From contig DLLE01000037.1 of the NCBI GenBank assembly GCA_002477955.1, forward strand, positions 13,609-21,156: 7,548 nucleotides of DNA, written 5' to 3'. The notes under the pieces are model-generated. The model did no database searches. It worked only from the letters and a program-made list of their open reading frames with translations, and had not been told where the DNA came from. The position numbers were made by a program, and so were the translations under genes. Source of the stretch: Treponema sp. UBA7570 (GTDB lineage Bacteria; Spirochaetota; Spirochaetia; Treponematales; Treponemataceae). Below are positions 1-5,377 of the stretch, in pieces (the stretch's first letter is position 1; each line of letters begins with the position of its first letter).

Positions 1-13
1 CAGATTTGTTTTT

Positions 14-89
14 CTGTCATTATCGGGCTTGACCCGATAATCTACTGAAAAACTACACTAGATTGGCGTATCAAGCACGGCAATGACTG
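14..89. repeat. Inverted pair of ~31-bp palindromic repeat units
   Basis: Unit A (14-44) contains a perfect 9-bp stem, ATTATCGGG / CCCGATAAT, around the loop CTTGA. Unit B (59-89), read on the minus strand, has the same frame: GTCATT, then a CGxGCTTGA core, then AATCTA. Its own stem is degenerate, with two mismatches. The units are therefore head-to-head copies separated by 14 bp. This looks like a small non-coding dispersed repeat (REP- or MITE-like). I see no flanking target duplication. It lies upstream of the gntR promoter and outside any gene. Confidence 0.65.
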
Positions 90-124
90 TTCTTTTCAAA
101 ATTCGACATTCAGGCTAATTTCCT

Positions 125-153
125 TTGAAATTTAATGCACGATATATTAAAAT
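125..153 (+). promoter_or_regulatory. Probable sigma-70 promoter of the GntR regulator gene
   Basis: A -35 TTGAAA (125-130), a 17-bp spacer and a -10 TAAAAT (148-153) predict transcription from about position 160. That gives a leader of about 38 nt to the GTG start at 198. The ACCTA-N9-TAGGT dyads found near 3800 are not visible here, so autoregulation through that motif is not supported. Confidence 0.55.
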
Positions 154-197
154 AAAGCCATATTTTGCATAATACAAATAACCAATGGGGGTTAGCT

Positions 198-857
198 GTG
201 TCTGGTTTGATTAAAAAAGTTAGTTTGCGTGATCAGGTTTATGAATATCTAAAAAATGGAATTTTAAATCAGGATTTTAAACGTGGCGAGAATATAAATC
301 TTGACGAGCTTTGCCGGACTCTCGGTGTAAGCAACACGCCGATTCGCGAAAGTATAAACTTGCTTGTAAAAGAGGGATTGATAGAATACAAGCACAATAT
401 GGGATTTTTTGTAATCGATCCAGATAAAAAAACGGTAAACGAAATTCTTCAGGTTGTTTTTTTTCTTGTAGTTGCCGCGTACCGTTTTTGCTATCGCAGT
501 GGAAAAATGCCGAAAATTTTGCCTGAACTCGAAGCTCAGCTTCAAAAACAAAAGAAACTTTTGGACGAAGGCAATGCGGTTGGATATATCGATATTACGC
601 ACGATTTTGAACGCTGCATAATCGAAGGAGTAGGCAACTCAATGCTGGTCAAAGAATATGACGCCAAAGAAACCTTGATGGCGTTTATTTCGACCTATTA
701 TTCTGACAACAAACTGGAAGCCCTAAAAACAATTTACGCACAGCACGCGCACATTCTCGATCTTATGAAATCCGAAAAACTCGAAGAAGCCGTGCTTGCA
801 ATGCGCGAGCATTATTATAAACCGGAGCTTTACGTAAACGGCCAGAATCAAAAATAA
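198..857 (+). CDS. GntR-family transcriptional regulator (FadR/FCD-like), 219 aa
   Basis: This is a cytoplasmic DNA-binding repressor or activator. Residues about 8-72 form the GntR winged helix-turn-helix, with the typical run LDELCRTLGVSNTPIRES (35-52), then LVKEGLIE and a wing ending MGFFV. The rest is an all-helical effector domain of FCD length. FCD domains often bind a metal through one Asp and three His. Here D136, H183/H185 and H205 are present, but the usual first His after D-x-F is E138, so metal binding may differ. I chose GTG at 198 because GGGGG (187-191) sits 6 nt upstream and can pair with the anti-Shine-Dalgarno using one G-U. An in-frame TTG at 165 lacks a ribosome binding site and lies about 5 nt after the predicted transcription start. 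The gene converges on metI, and it is the only regulator in the window. Its target and ligand are unknown; the adjacent importer and amidohydrolase are inferred candidates. Confidence 0.88.
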   Translation: MSGLIKKVSLRDQVYEYLKNGILNQDFKRGENINLDELCRTLGVSNTPIRESINLLVKEGLIEYKHNMGFFVIDPDKKTVNEILQVVFFLVVAAYRFCYRSGKMPKILPELEAQLQKQKKLLDEGNAVGYIDITHDFERCIIEGVGNSMLVKEYDAKETLMAFISTYYSDNKLEALKTIYAQHAHILDLMKSEKLEEAVLAMREHYYKPELYVNGQNQK

Positions 858-862
858 AATTC

Positions 863-958
863 GGGCGTTCCGGCTAAAGCCGTCGCTATGTTCCAGGTTC
901 CGCTTGCGCTCCAGCCGCCTGCGGCGGCCGGCCTTGCCGCCTTGCACAACGCTAACGC
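863..958 (+). repeat. GC-rich intergenic repeat, copy 1
   Basis: This copy fills nearly the whole gap between the convergent gntR and metI genes. It begins GGGCGTTCC, contains TTCCGCTTGCGCTCCAGCCG and the perfect hairpin GCCGCC-TGC-GGCGGC (914-928), and ends GCTAACGC. It is much richer in G+C than the neighbouring genes. Copies 2 to 4 share its block order. Its last bases encode the final Arg and stop codon of metI. No other terminator is visible between the two genes, so its hairpins may serve that role. That last point is inference. Confidence 0.75.
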
Positions 959-1599
959 TTTTTTGCAGAACGAGTTCCAATCACCTGGATTATCTGAACA
1001 AAAATAATCAAAATAACAACTGTGCTTGTCATTAACGGCGTGTTAAATCTTTGATAACCGTAGGTTAAAGCCAAATCGCCAACTCCGCCGCCACCGACAG
1101 CCCCAGCCATTGCCGTTGCTCCGAGCAAGCCAACAGTTCCTGTCGTAATTCCCAAGATAATTGAACCTTTTGCTTCCGGCAGAACAAATTTAAAAATCGT
1201 CTGAAAAATTGTTGCGCCCATCGCCTGGCTTGCTTCTATAATTCCCTTGTCTGTTTCAAAAAGCGCGTTTTCTATGAGCCGCGCAAGATATGGAGCAATG
1301 TATGCCGTAAGAGGAACAAGCGCTGCTGTTGAGCCTACGCGGGTTCCGACAATTGCTTTTGTAAACGGCATAATGTACACAATCAAAATTATAAATGGAA
1401 CTGAACGGATTATGTTTATAATTGCGCTTATTATATTGTAGATAATCTGATTTTGCTTTATTCCGCCTTTTCGCGTTAAAAAAAGAATTATTGCAAGCGG
1501 AAAAGCGATTAAAAGTCCTGCCAAAAGCGAAATTCCGACCATATAGACAGTTTGCCCTATGCTGAGCCAGATTTTTGAAGCGCTGATTCCAAATATCAT
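952..1599 (-). CDS. metI: Methionine-type ABC importer, permease subunit (MetI-like), 215 aa
   Basis: This inner-membrane channel subunit would work as a dimer with the MetN-like ATPase and the MetQ-like lipoprotein. Hydrophobic segments at about 18-42, 53-80, 93-113, 147-170 and 190-208 fit the five-helix MetI fold. The cytoplasmic EAA coupling loop is clear at 122-142 (EASQAMGAT... ending LPEA), and the glycine-rich AGAVGGGGVGDLAL follows at 165-178, as in the family. Length is normal (about 217 aa in relatives). The start ATG overlaps the metN stop in an ATGA, and GGAGG (plus-strand 1607-1611) lies 7 nt upstream inside metN, so translation is probably coupled. The TAG stop and the last Arg codon lie in the end of repeat copy 1. 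Substrate specificity comes mainly from the lipoprotein, so the name follows the family rather than a proven substrate. Confidence 0.93.
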   Translation of the reverse strand: MIFGISASKIWLSIGQTVYMVGISLLAGLLIAFPLAIILFLTRKGGIKQNQIIYNIISAIINIIRSVPFIILIVYIMPFTKAIVGTRVGSTAALVPLTAYIAPYLARLIENALFETDKGIIEASQAMGATIFQTIFKFVLPEAKGSIILGITTGTVGLLGATAMAGAVGGGGVGDLALTYGYQRFNTPLMTSTVVILIIFVQIIQVIGTRSAKKR

Positions 1600-2627
1600 A
1601 ATTTAACCTCCACTGCCGGAACACCGTGTTCCTTAAAAAATGTTTCCGCTGCTGCTAATTGTTTTTCTTCGCCAGTAATCTGCACTGTCTGAAAACCCAC
1701 AACTTTTCCCTCAAGTTCTGTAACAGTTCCGTACAAAATCGAAATATTTACGCCAGTTTCTTTTATTGCAAGCGACATAATCGGATTGTCGGCGTTTTTT
1801 CCGTCAAAACGCAACCGAACGACTTTTTGAGGCTTGTCGTAATCTCGTAAATAACTTTTTACACTTTCCGGCAGCTGGTCGTTAATTACAGTCCGGATAA
1901 AACCTTTAGTAGTTTCTTTTTGCGGATTTCCAAACACGTCGATTACATTTCCGCTTTCGACAAGCTCGCCTTTTTCCAGAACAGCAACTTTATTGCAGAC
2001 TTTTTGAATTACGTTCATTTGGTGTGTAATCATCAAAATTGTAACGTTTAAATCTTTGTTTATTTTTTGCAAAAGCTCCAAAATTGAATCTGTGGTTCGC
2101 GGGTCTAAGGCGCTTGTTGCTTCGTCGCAGAGCAAAATTTCTGGATTGAGGGTCAAAGCGCGTGCAATTCCAACGCGCTGTTTTTGGCCGCCGGAAAGTT
2201 CGTTTGGAAAAGAATTTGCTTTTTCGTCCAGCCCGACAAATTTTAAAAGCTGGTTTACGCGGGCTGTAATTTTTGATTTTGGCCAATGCTCAAGTTCCAG
2301 CGGAATTGCAATATTTTGAAAAACCGTGCGGCTTTGGAGCAGATTAAAATGCTGAAAAATCATTCCGATATTTTTTCTAAAACCGCGAAGGTTTTCGCCT
2401 CTTAATTCAAGGACATTTTCGTCATTTACAATTATGCTTCCCGAAGTTGGTTTTTCCAGAGCATTTATCATGCGCACAAGAGTTGATTTTCCGGCTCCAG
2501 AAAAACCGATTACTCCAAAAATGTCGCCTTTTTGCACAGAAAGCGAAATATTTTTTAGAGCGTGAACTTCGGAATCTTTGGATTTGAAAGTTTTGCTGAT
2601 ATTTATAAATTCAATAATATTTTTCAT
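1596..2627 (-). CDS. metN: Methionine-type ABC importer, ATP-binding subunit (MetN-like), 343 aa
   Basis: This cytoplasmic ATPase would energise the importer. All nucleotide-binding motifs are intact: Walker A GFSGAGKST (41-49), Q-loop Q92 in IGMIFQHFNLL, signature LSGGQKQRV (144-152), Walker B ILLCDEATSALD (164-175) and H-loop H202. The C-terminal part (about 265-343) matches the position and length of the NIL regulatory domain of MetN proteins, which in E. coli MetN binds methionine and inhibits transport. Keeping this domain suggests feedback by an internal amino acid. AGGAG (plus-strand 2633-2637) lies 5 nt before the ATG. The gene is separated from metQ by 147 bp that mostly consist of repeat copy 2, and it overlaps metI by 4 bp. 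No promoter of its own is obvious, so it is probably transcribed from the metQ promoter. Confidence 0.95.
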   Translation of the reverse strand: MKNIIEFINISKTFKSKDSEVHALKNISLSVQKGDIFGVIGFSGAGKSTLVRMINALEKPTSGSIIVNDENVLELRGENLRGFRKNIGMIFQHFNLLQSRTVFQNIAIPLELEHWPKSKITARVNQLLKFVGLDEKANSFPNELSGGQKQRVGIARALTLNPEILLCDEATSALDPRTTDSILELLQKINKDLNVTILMITHQMNVIQKVCNKVAVLEKGELVESGNVIDVFGNPQKETTKGFIRTVINDQLPESVKSYLRDYDKPQKVVRLRFDGKNADNPIMSLAIKETGVNISILYGTVTELEGKVVGFQTVQITGEEKQLAAAETFFKEHGVPAVEVKL

Positions 2628-2645
2628 AAAAACTCCTGCGATTCT

Positions 2646-2758
2646 GCGTTAGGGATTGAAAGGGCGGCAAAGCCGTTTGCGGTTGCAGGCAGCCGCAAAT
2701 GCAGGCGAAAGCCGGAACCCTGCAAAGCCCGGCCGCCGCTTGCGGCGGCAACGCCCTT
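2646..2758 (-). repeat. GC-rich intergenic repeat, copy 2 (inside the metQ-metN-metI unit)
   Basis: Read on the plus strand it starts GCGTTAGGGATTGAAAGGGC and ends CGCCCTT, so its orientation is opposite to the other copies. AAGGGCG (2660-2666) and CGCCCTT (2752-2758) form a 7-bp inverted repeat near the ends. Internal hairpins are TTTGCGG / CCGCAAA (2676-2699) and GCCGCCGC-tt-GCGGCGGC (2732-2749). It lies between the metQ stop and the metN ribosome binding site and is therefore probably transcribed. The structures could stabilise the upstream metQ message or cause partial termination, which would favour the binding protein over the other subunits. That function is inference. Confidence 0.8.
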
Positions 2759-2774
2759 AATTTTTTTTCAAATT

Positions 2775-3629
2775 TTAATTGAATTCGTATCCTTTTGGAA
2801 TCCAGAAAAGTCCGTTTTCGTAATTTGTTTTTTCGAGATAAGCCTTAAATTCTGCGCTGTGGTAGGCGGCAACCAAATCTTTTGCCCACTGCGAGTTTAC
2901 ATTGTCTTCGCGGACAACAACCTGCAAAATCAAGTGAGGAAGAACATCTTCTTTTGCGAGCGCTGTGCTGGCGTCGATTCCGGCATTGTAAACGATTGAG
3001 CCTGTAATTATTACAAAGTCAAAGTCGTCCTGAACCTGAGGAATGTTCAAGCTTTTCATTTCGGTAAACTGGATGTTGTACGGATTTGACGCAATATCTT
3101 CGCTTGTGACTGTCGAAAGATTTACATTTTCGCGCAAAGTAATCCAGCCGATTTTCTGGAGCAGAACATAAGCTCTGGCAGTGTTTGCCGGGTCGTTTGG
3201 AACGGCAATTTTTGGTTTTTTAATATTTTTAATTTCGTCCAAGGATTTGTAATGGCTCGAAAACATGCTTGCAGGAACTGTCGGAATTGGTGTAATTGGA
3301 ACAAGATGTCCGTTATTTCCTTTGTTGTAGTTTTGAGCGTAAGCCGTGTGCTGCTCAACGTTAAAATCAACATCGCCGCCATTTACAGCATCGTCCGCCA
3401 AAGAAAGCTCAGAATAATCGTAGCCTTTTAAGGTGTAGCCTTTTTTTTCAAGAATCGGTTTAACCGCATTTTCAAAAAGCACAGTGTAAGGGCCTTGCGA
3501 ACGGCTGTAGGTGAGCGTTTTTTTTGCAGAATCCGTATTTTTGCCAGGCTCAGCCTTTTTTGTGCAGCCCATCAATGCTGCTCCGGAAATAATTAAAGCT
3601 GTTAATAAAAATAATTTTGTAACTCTCAT
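2775..3629 (-). CDS. metQ: MetQ/NlpA-family substrate-binding lipoprotein of the ABC importer, 284 aa
   Basis: This exported, lipid-anchored binding protein would capture the substrate and deliver it to the MetI-like channel. MRVTKLFLLTALIISGAALM is a type II signal peptide ending in the lipobox LMGC, with lipidated Cys22. The mature part has NlpA-family landmarks: GDVDFNVEQHTAY (85-97), AVPNDPANTARAYVLLQ (142-158) and DFVIITGSIVYNAGI (204-218). Two usually conserved ligand contacts look changed: the Phe of N-x-F-Q-H is E92, and the Asn of the later VIN motif is T209. The ligand may therefore not be plain methionine. AGGAGG (plus-strand 3635-3640) lies 5 nt before the ATG and decides this start. 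The open frame continues 49 codons upstream, but that part is repeat copy 3 and lacks a signal peptide. It is the first gene of the importer unit and diverges from the amidohydrolase gene. Confidence 0.92.
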   Translation of the reverse strand: MRVTKLFLLTALIISGAALMGCTKKAEPGKNTDSAKKTLTYSRSQGPYTVLFENAVKPILEKKGYTLKGYDYSELSLADDAVNGGDVDFNVEQHTAYAQNYNKGNNGHLVPITPIPTVPASMFSSHYKSLDEIKNIKKPKIAVPNDPANTARAYVLLQKIGWITLRENVNLSTVTSEDIASNPYNIQFTEMKSLNIPQVQDDFDFVIITGSIVYNAGIDASTALAKEDVLPHLILQVVVREDNVNSQWAKDLVAAYHSAEFKAYLEKTNYENGLFWIPKGYEFN

Positions 3630-3634
3630 AAAAA

Positions 3635-3640
3635 CCTCCT
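3635..3640 (-). promoter_or_regulatory. Ribosome binding site fixing the metQ start
   Basis: On the minus strand this is a perfect AGGAGG followed by TTTTT and ATG. It overrules the longer in-frame reading that would run into repeat copy 3. Confidence 0.85.
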
Positions 3641-3658
3641 GTGAGTTGCATTTTTTTT

Positions 3659-3776
3659 GGGTGCTGCCTTCGCTTTGCTCAGGCCGGGTGTTCCACCGTT
3701 GCGCTTTCGCTCCAGCCGCTTCCTTCGCTCCGCTCAGTCCAGTGGCCGCCTCCGGCGCGGTTCCATACCCTAGCAC
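3659..3776 (+). repeat. GC-rich intergenic repeat, copy 3 (in the metQ leader)
   Basis: It begins GGGTGCTGCC, contains GGCCGGGTGTTCCA and TTGCGC..CGCTCCAGCCG like copy 1, and ends TTCCATACCCTAGCAC. The minus strand of that end (GTGCTAGGGTATGGAA) matches the GCGTTAGGGATTGAAAG end of copy 2. It also holds an imperfect internal direct repeat, CCTTCGCT-TT-GCTCAG (3667-3682) and CCTTCGCT-CC-GCTCAG (3722-3737). It lies between the predicted metQ promoter and the metQ ribosome binding site, so most of the metQ 5' untranslated region would consist of this element. Confidence 0.78.
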
Positions 3777-3789
3777 TTTTTTGTTTTTT

Positions 3790-3809
3790 AACCTATTGAC
3801 TAACTAGGT
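3790..3809 (+). promoter_or_regulatory. Operator-like dyad, left site
   Basis: This is a 19-bp dyad ACCTA-N9-TAGGT (3791-3809). As a 20-mer it matches the reverse complement of the right site at 18 of 20 positions; only two central bases differ (TA against AT). It covers the -35 TTGACT of the plus-strand promoter. It is probably a transcription-factor binding site; the protein is not known. Confidence 0.72.
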
Positions 3810-3825
3810 AAAAGCGATGTATAAC
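3796..3825 (+). promoter_or_regulatory. Probable sigma-70 promoter of the amidohydrolase gene
   Basis: TTGACT (3796-3801), an 18-bp spacer and TATAAC (3820-3825) predict a transcription start near 3832. The leader would be about 168 nt. The -35 lies inside the left operator-like site, so a bound protein there would be expected to repress. Confidence 0.6.
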
Positions 3826-3854
3826 AAATACATCAAATAAACCTAGTATGTCAA
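3825..3854 (-). promoter_or_regulatory. Probable sigma-70 promoter of the metQ-metN-metI unit
   Basis: On the minus strand a perfect -35 TTGACA (3854-3849) is followed after 18 bp by TATTTG (3830-3825). An alternative extended -10, TG-T-TATACA, lies just downstream (3826-3818). Either predicts a start around 3811-3818, with overlapping 5' ends relative to the plus-strand transcript. The -35 lies inside the right operator-like site. Confidence 0.55.
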
Positions 3855-3860
3855 TAGGTT
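3841..3860 (-). promoter_or_regulatory. Operator-like dyad, right site
   Basis: The 21-bp dyad AACCTA-N9-TAGGTT (3840-3860) is the mirror-image partner of the left site. Centres are at about 3800 and 3850, so 50 bp or roughly five helical turns apart. Both sites would lie on about the same DNA face, which suits cooperative binding or a small loop. Confidence 0.72.
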
Positions 3861-3870
3861 ATACGAAAAA

Positions 3871-3984
3871 TATATGAAAAAATTTTTTTATTCATATAAG
3901 TATAAGCGCGTAAAGCGGAGTGTAAGATAAAAACAGCCAAAAATAACGTCTGTTTTTATTTTTACAAGTTTGCGTTGCAAACTT
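3871..3984 (+). promoter_or_regulatory. Structured 5' leader of the amidohydrolase mRNA, with terminator-like hairpin
   Basis: Three perfect stems follow each other. The first is TATATGAA / TTCATATA (3871-3878 with 3891-3898). The second is ATAAAAACAG / CTGTTTTTAT (3927-3936 with 3950-3959), followed by a short T-run to 3963. The third is AAGTTTGC / GCAAACTT (3966-3973 with 3977-3984, 3-nt loop), 4 nt before the GGAGG ribosome binding site at 3989-3993. The second resembles a weak intrinsic terminator ahead of the gene, so attenuation is possible. No alternative antiterminator pairing is evident, and no known riboswitch consensus was recognised. Confidence 0.45.
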
Positions 3985-3999
3985 TATTGGAGGCAAAAA

Positions 4000-5217
4000 A
4001 TGAACAATTTATCGTCAAAAGAAGATTCTGCAAAATCAGAAAACAATTCACCATCTTTTATAGAAGCAAAAAGCCTTTTGGAATATATGTGGGAGCAGCG
4101 CTGCTATTTTCATTCGCATCCGGAACTTGGCCTTAAAGAATTTGAAACTTGCAATAGAATCGAACAGGAACTTAAAGCTTTAGGTTTGTCTCCTTACAGG
4201 GTTGGCCAGACAAACGTAATTGCCGAAATTGACAGCGGCCGCCCTGGCAAAACCCTTTTTTTGAGGGCAGACATAGACGCTCTTCCTGTTCAGGAAGAGA
4301 ATAATGTTCCATATAAAAGCCAAAATCCTGGAATTATGCACGCTTGCGGGCACGACGGCCATGCAGCTTATCTTCTTGGAACTGCAAGACTTTTGCTAAA
4401 CCACAAGGCGGATTTTTCTGGAAAAGTTATTCTGTGCTTTCAGGCCGCGGAAGAAATTGGCAAAGGCGCGAGACAGATTATTGAAGCAGGCGTTTTGGAC
4501 AAAGTTGACAGGACTTTTGGAATTCACTTTCAGGCAGGAATGGAAGTTGGAAAAATCGGAGTAAAAACCGGAGCGGACATGGCAAGCTGCGACCGGATAA
4601 AAATCAAAATTCACGGAAAAGCGGCCCATATTACAAGACCACAGGACGGAGTAGATTCTGTTTTTATTGCAAGTCTAACCGTTGCAAAACTTCATACTGT
4701 TGTTTCGAGAGTGATTTCGCCGGTTGAAGGGGCAATTTTGGGAATCGGTTCTATTCATTCTGGAACAACGTACAACATAATCGCCGGCGAAGCCGAAATT
4801 GAAGGAACAATCCGCACTTTTAGCGCGGAAAGCCGCAAAAAACTTGCAGAAAAGGTTGAAAAAATTGCAAAAAATACAGCAGAAGAATTTGGCGGCAGGG
4901 CAGAAGTCGAAATTGAAGACATTTGCGATCCTTGCACAAACCCAAAAGAGACAGCCGCGGAAGTTGTAGAATCGGCAAAAAAAATCACAGCGCCAGAAAA
5001 TGTAATTACAGACTTGGAAAAGCGTTTTGGCTCAGATAATTTTGCAGATTATTCAAGAAAAGCTCCTGGAACATATGTCCATGTAGGCTCTTCCGACAGC
5101 GAAAAAAACAGCTGGCCGCATCACAACGAGCATTTCGACTTGGCAAAAGAAAGTCTGGCGTATGCCGCTGCCCTGGCATTGCAGTATTCGCTGGATTATC
5201 TGAATAAAAGTCTGTAA
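4000..5217 (+). CDS. M20D-family metallo-amidohydrolase (N-acyl-amino-acid hydrolase type), 405 aa
   Basis: This is a cytoplasmic metal-dependent hydrolase that probably cleaves an amide bond to release a free amino acid from an N-acyl or related conjugate. The M20D motifs are intact: HSHPE (38-42), RADIDALP (89-96), the metal site HACGHDGH (114-121, with Cys116 typical of this subfamily), general-base pair E151-E152, H176 in FGIHF, the dimerisation-domain segment SGTTYNIIAGEAEIEGTIRT (254-273), and a C-terminal His pair H374/H375 before NEHFD. No signal peptide is seen; residues 1-20 are a polar extension. Length is normal for the family. GGAGG (3989-3993) sits 6 nt before this ATG; a longer frame from a TTG at 3970 would start inside a hairpin stem. 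It diverges from the importer genes under shared operator-like sites, which suggests the two act on the same nutrient. Relatives act on hippurate, N-acetyl amino acids and S-conjugated cysteine derivatives; the substrate here cannot be read from sequence. Confidence 0.92.
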   Translation: MNNLSSKEDSAKSENNSPSFIEAKSLLEYMWEQRCYFHSHPELGLKEFETCNRIEQELKALGLSPYRVGQTNVIAEIDSGRPGKTLFLRADIDALPVQEENNVPYKSQNPGIMHACGHDGHAAYLLGTARLLLNHKADFSGKVILCFQAAEEIGKGARQIIEAGVLDKVDRTFGIHFQAGMEVGKIGVKTGADMASCDRIKIKIHGKAAHITRPQDGVDSVFIASLTVAKLHTVVSRVISPVEGAILGIGSIHSGTTYNIIAGEAEIEGTIRTFSAESRKKLAEKVEKIAKNTAEEFGGRAEVEIEDICDPCTNPKETAAEVVESAKKITAPENVITDLEKRFGSDNFADYSRKAPGTYVHVGSSDSEKNSWPHHNEHFDLAKESLAYAAALALQYSLDYLNKSL

Positions 5218-5222
5218 AAAAA

Positions 5223-5268
5223 CGCATTTGACCGGTTGGTGTAGCAAAATGCGCTCAAAAAGCTTTTT
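5223..5268 (+). terminator. Possible weak terminator after the amidohydrolase gene
   Basis: CGCATTT (5223-5229) can pair with AAATGCG (5247-5253) across a 17-nt loop. A second palindrome, AAAAAGCTTTTT (5257-5268), supplies a T-run a few bases later. The long loop and the gap before the T-run make it a poor intrinsic terminator, but nothing better lies before the next promoter. Confidence 0.35.
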
Positions 5269-5286
5269 ACACGTTTATAAATTTAC

Positions 5287-5315
5287 TTTATTTTTTATAG
5301 CCGTTTTGTTATAAT
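5287..5315 (+). promoter_or_regulatory. Extended -10 promoter of the DAHP synthase gene
   Basis: A perfect extended -10, TG-T-TATAAT (5307-5315), has only a weak -35 (TTTATT, 5287-5292, 17-bp spacer). Transcription would start near 5322 and give a leader of about 56 nt. The leader ends in GGAGGA (5365-5370), 7 nt before the ATG. I see no leader peptide rich in aromatic residues, so classical attenuation is not indicated. Confidence 0.65.
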
Positions 5316-5377
5316 TACTATAAATAGAAACGAAAGAATCTGCCGAATTTGCGCGGATTTTTGCGGAGGAAAATTTT

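Noticed and set aside
165..197. TTG at 165 as the gntR start
   Set aside because: There is no ribosome binding site, and it lies about 5 nt after the predicted transcription start; GTG at 198 has GGGGG at a proper distance.
723..980. Open frames on the opposite strand of gntR, metN, metQ, amidohydrolase, DAHP synthase and HD genes
   Set aside because: They are shadows of conserved genes with no ribosome binding sites or recognisable domains; the one at 723-980 mostly translates repeat copy 1.
3630..3776. Upstream in-frame extension of metQ by 49 codons
   Set aside because: It translates repeat copy 3, lacks a signal peptide, and would bury the real signal sequence that has its own perfect AGGAGG at 3635-3640.
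3970..3999. TTG at 3970 as the amidohydrolase start
   Set aside because: It lies inside a hairpin stem and has no Shine-Dalgarno; ATG at 4000 follows GGAGG by 6 nt.
3811..3999. SAM, cobalamin or other known riboswitch in the divergent region, or MetJ boxes
   Set aside because: No recognisable core motifs of those classes and no AGACGTCT-like repeats; only simple hairpins and the ACCTA/TAGGT dyads are present.
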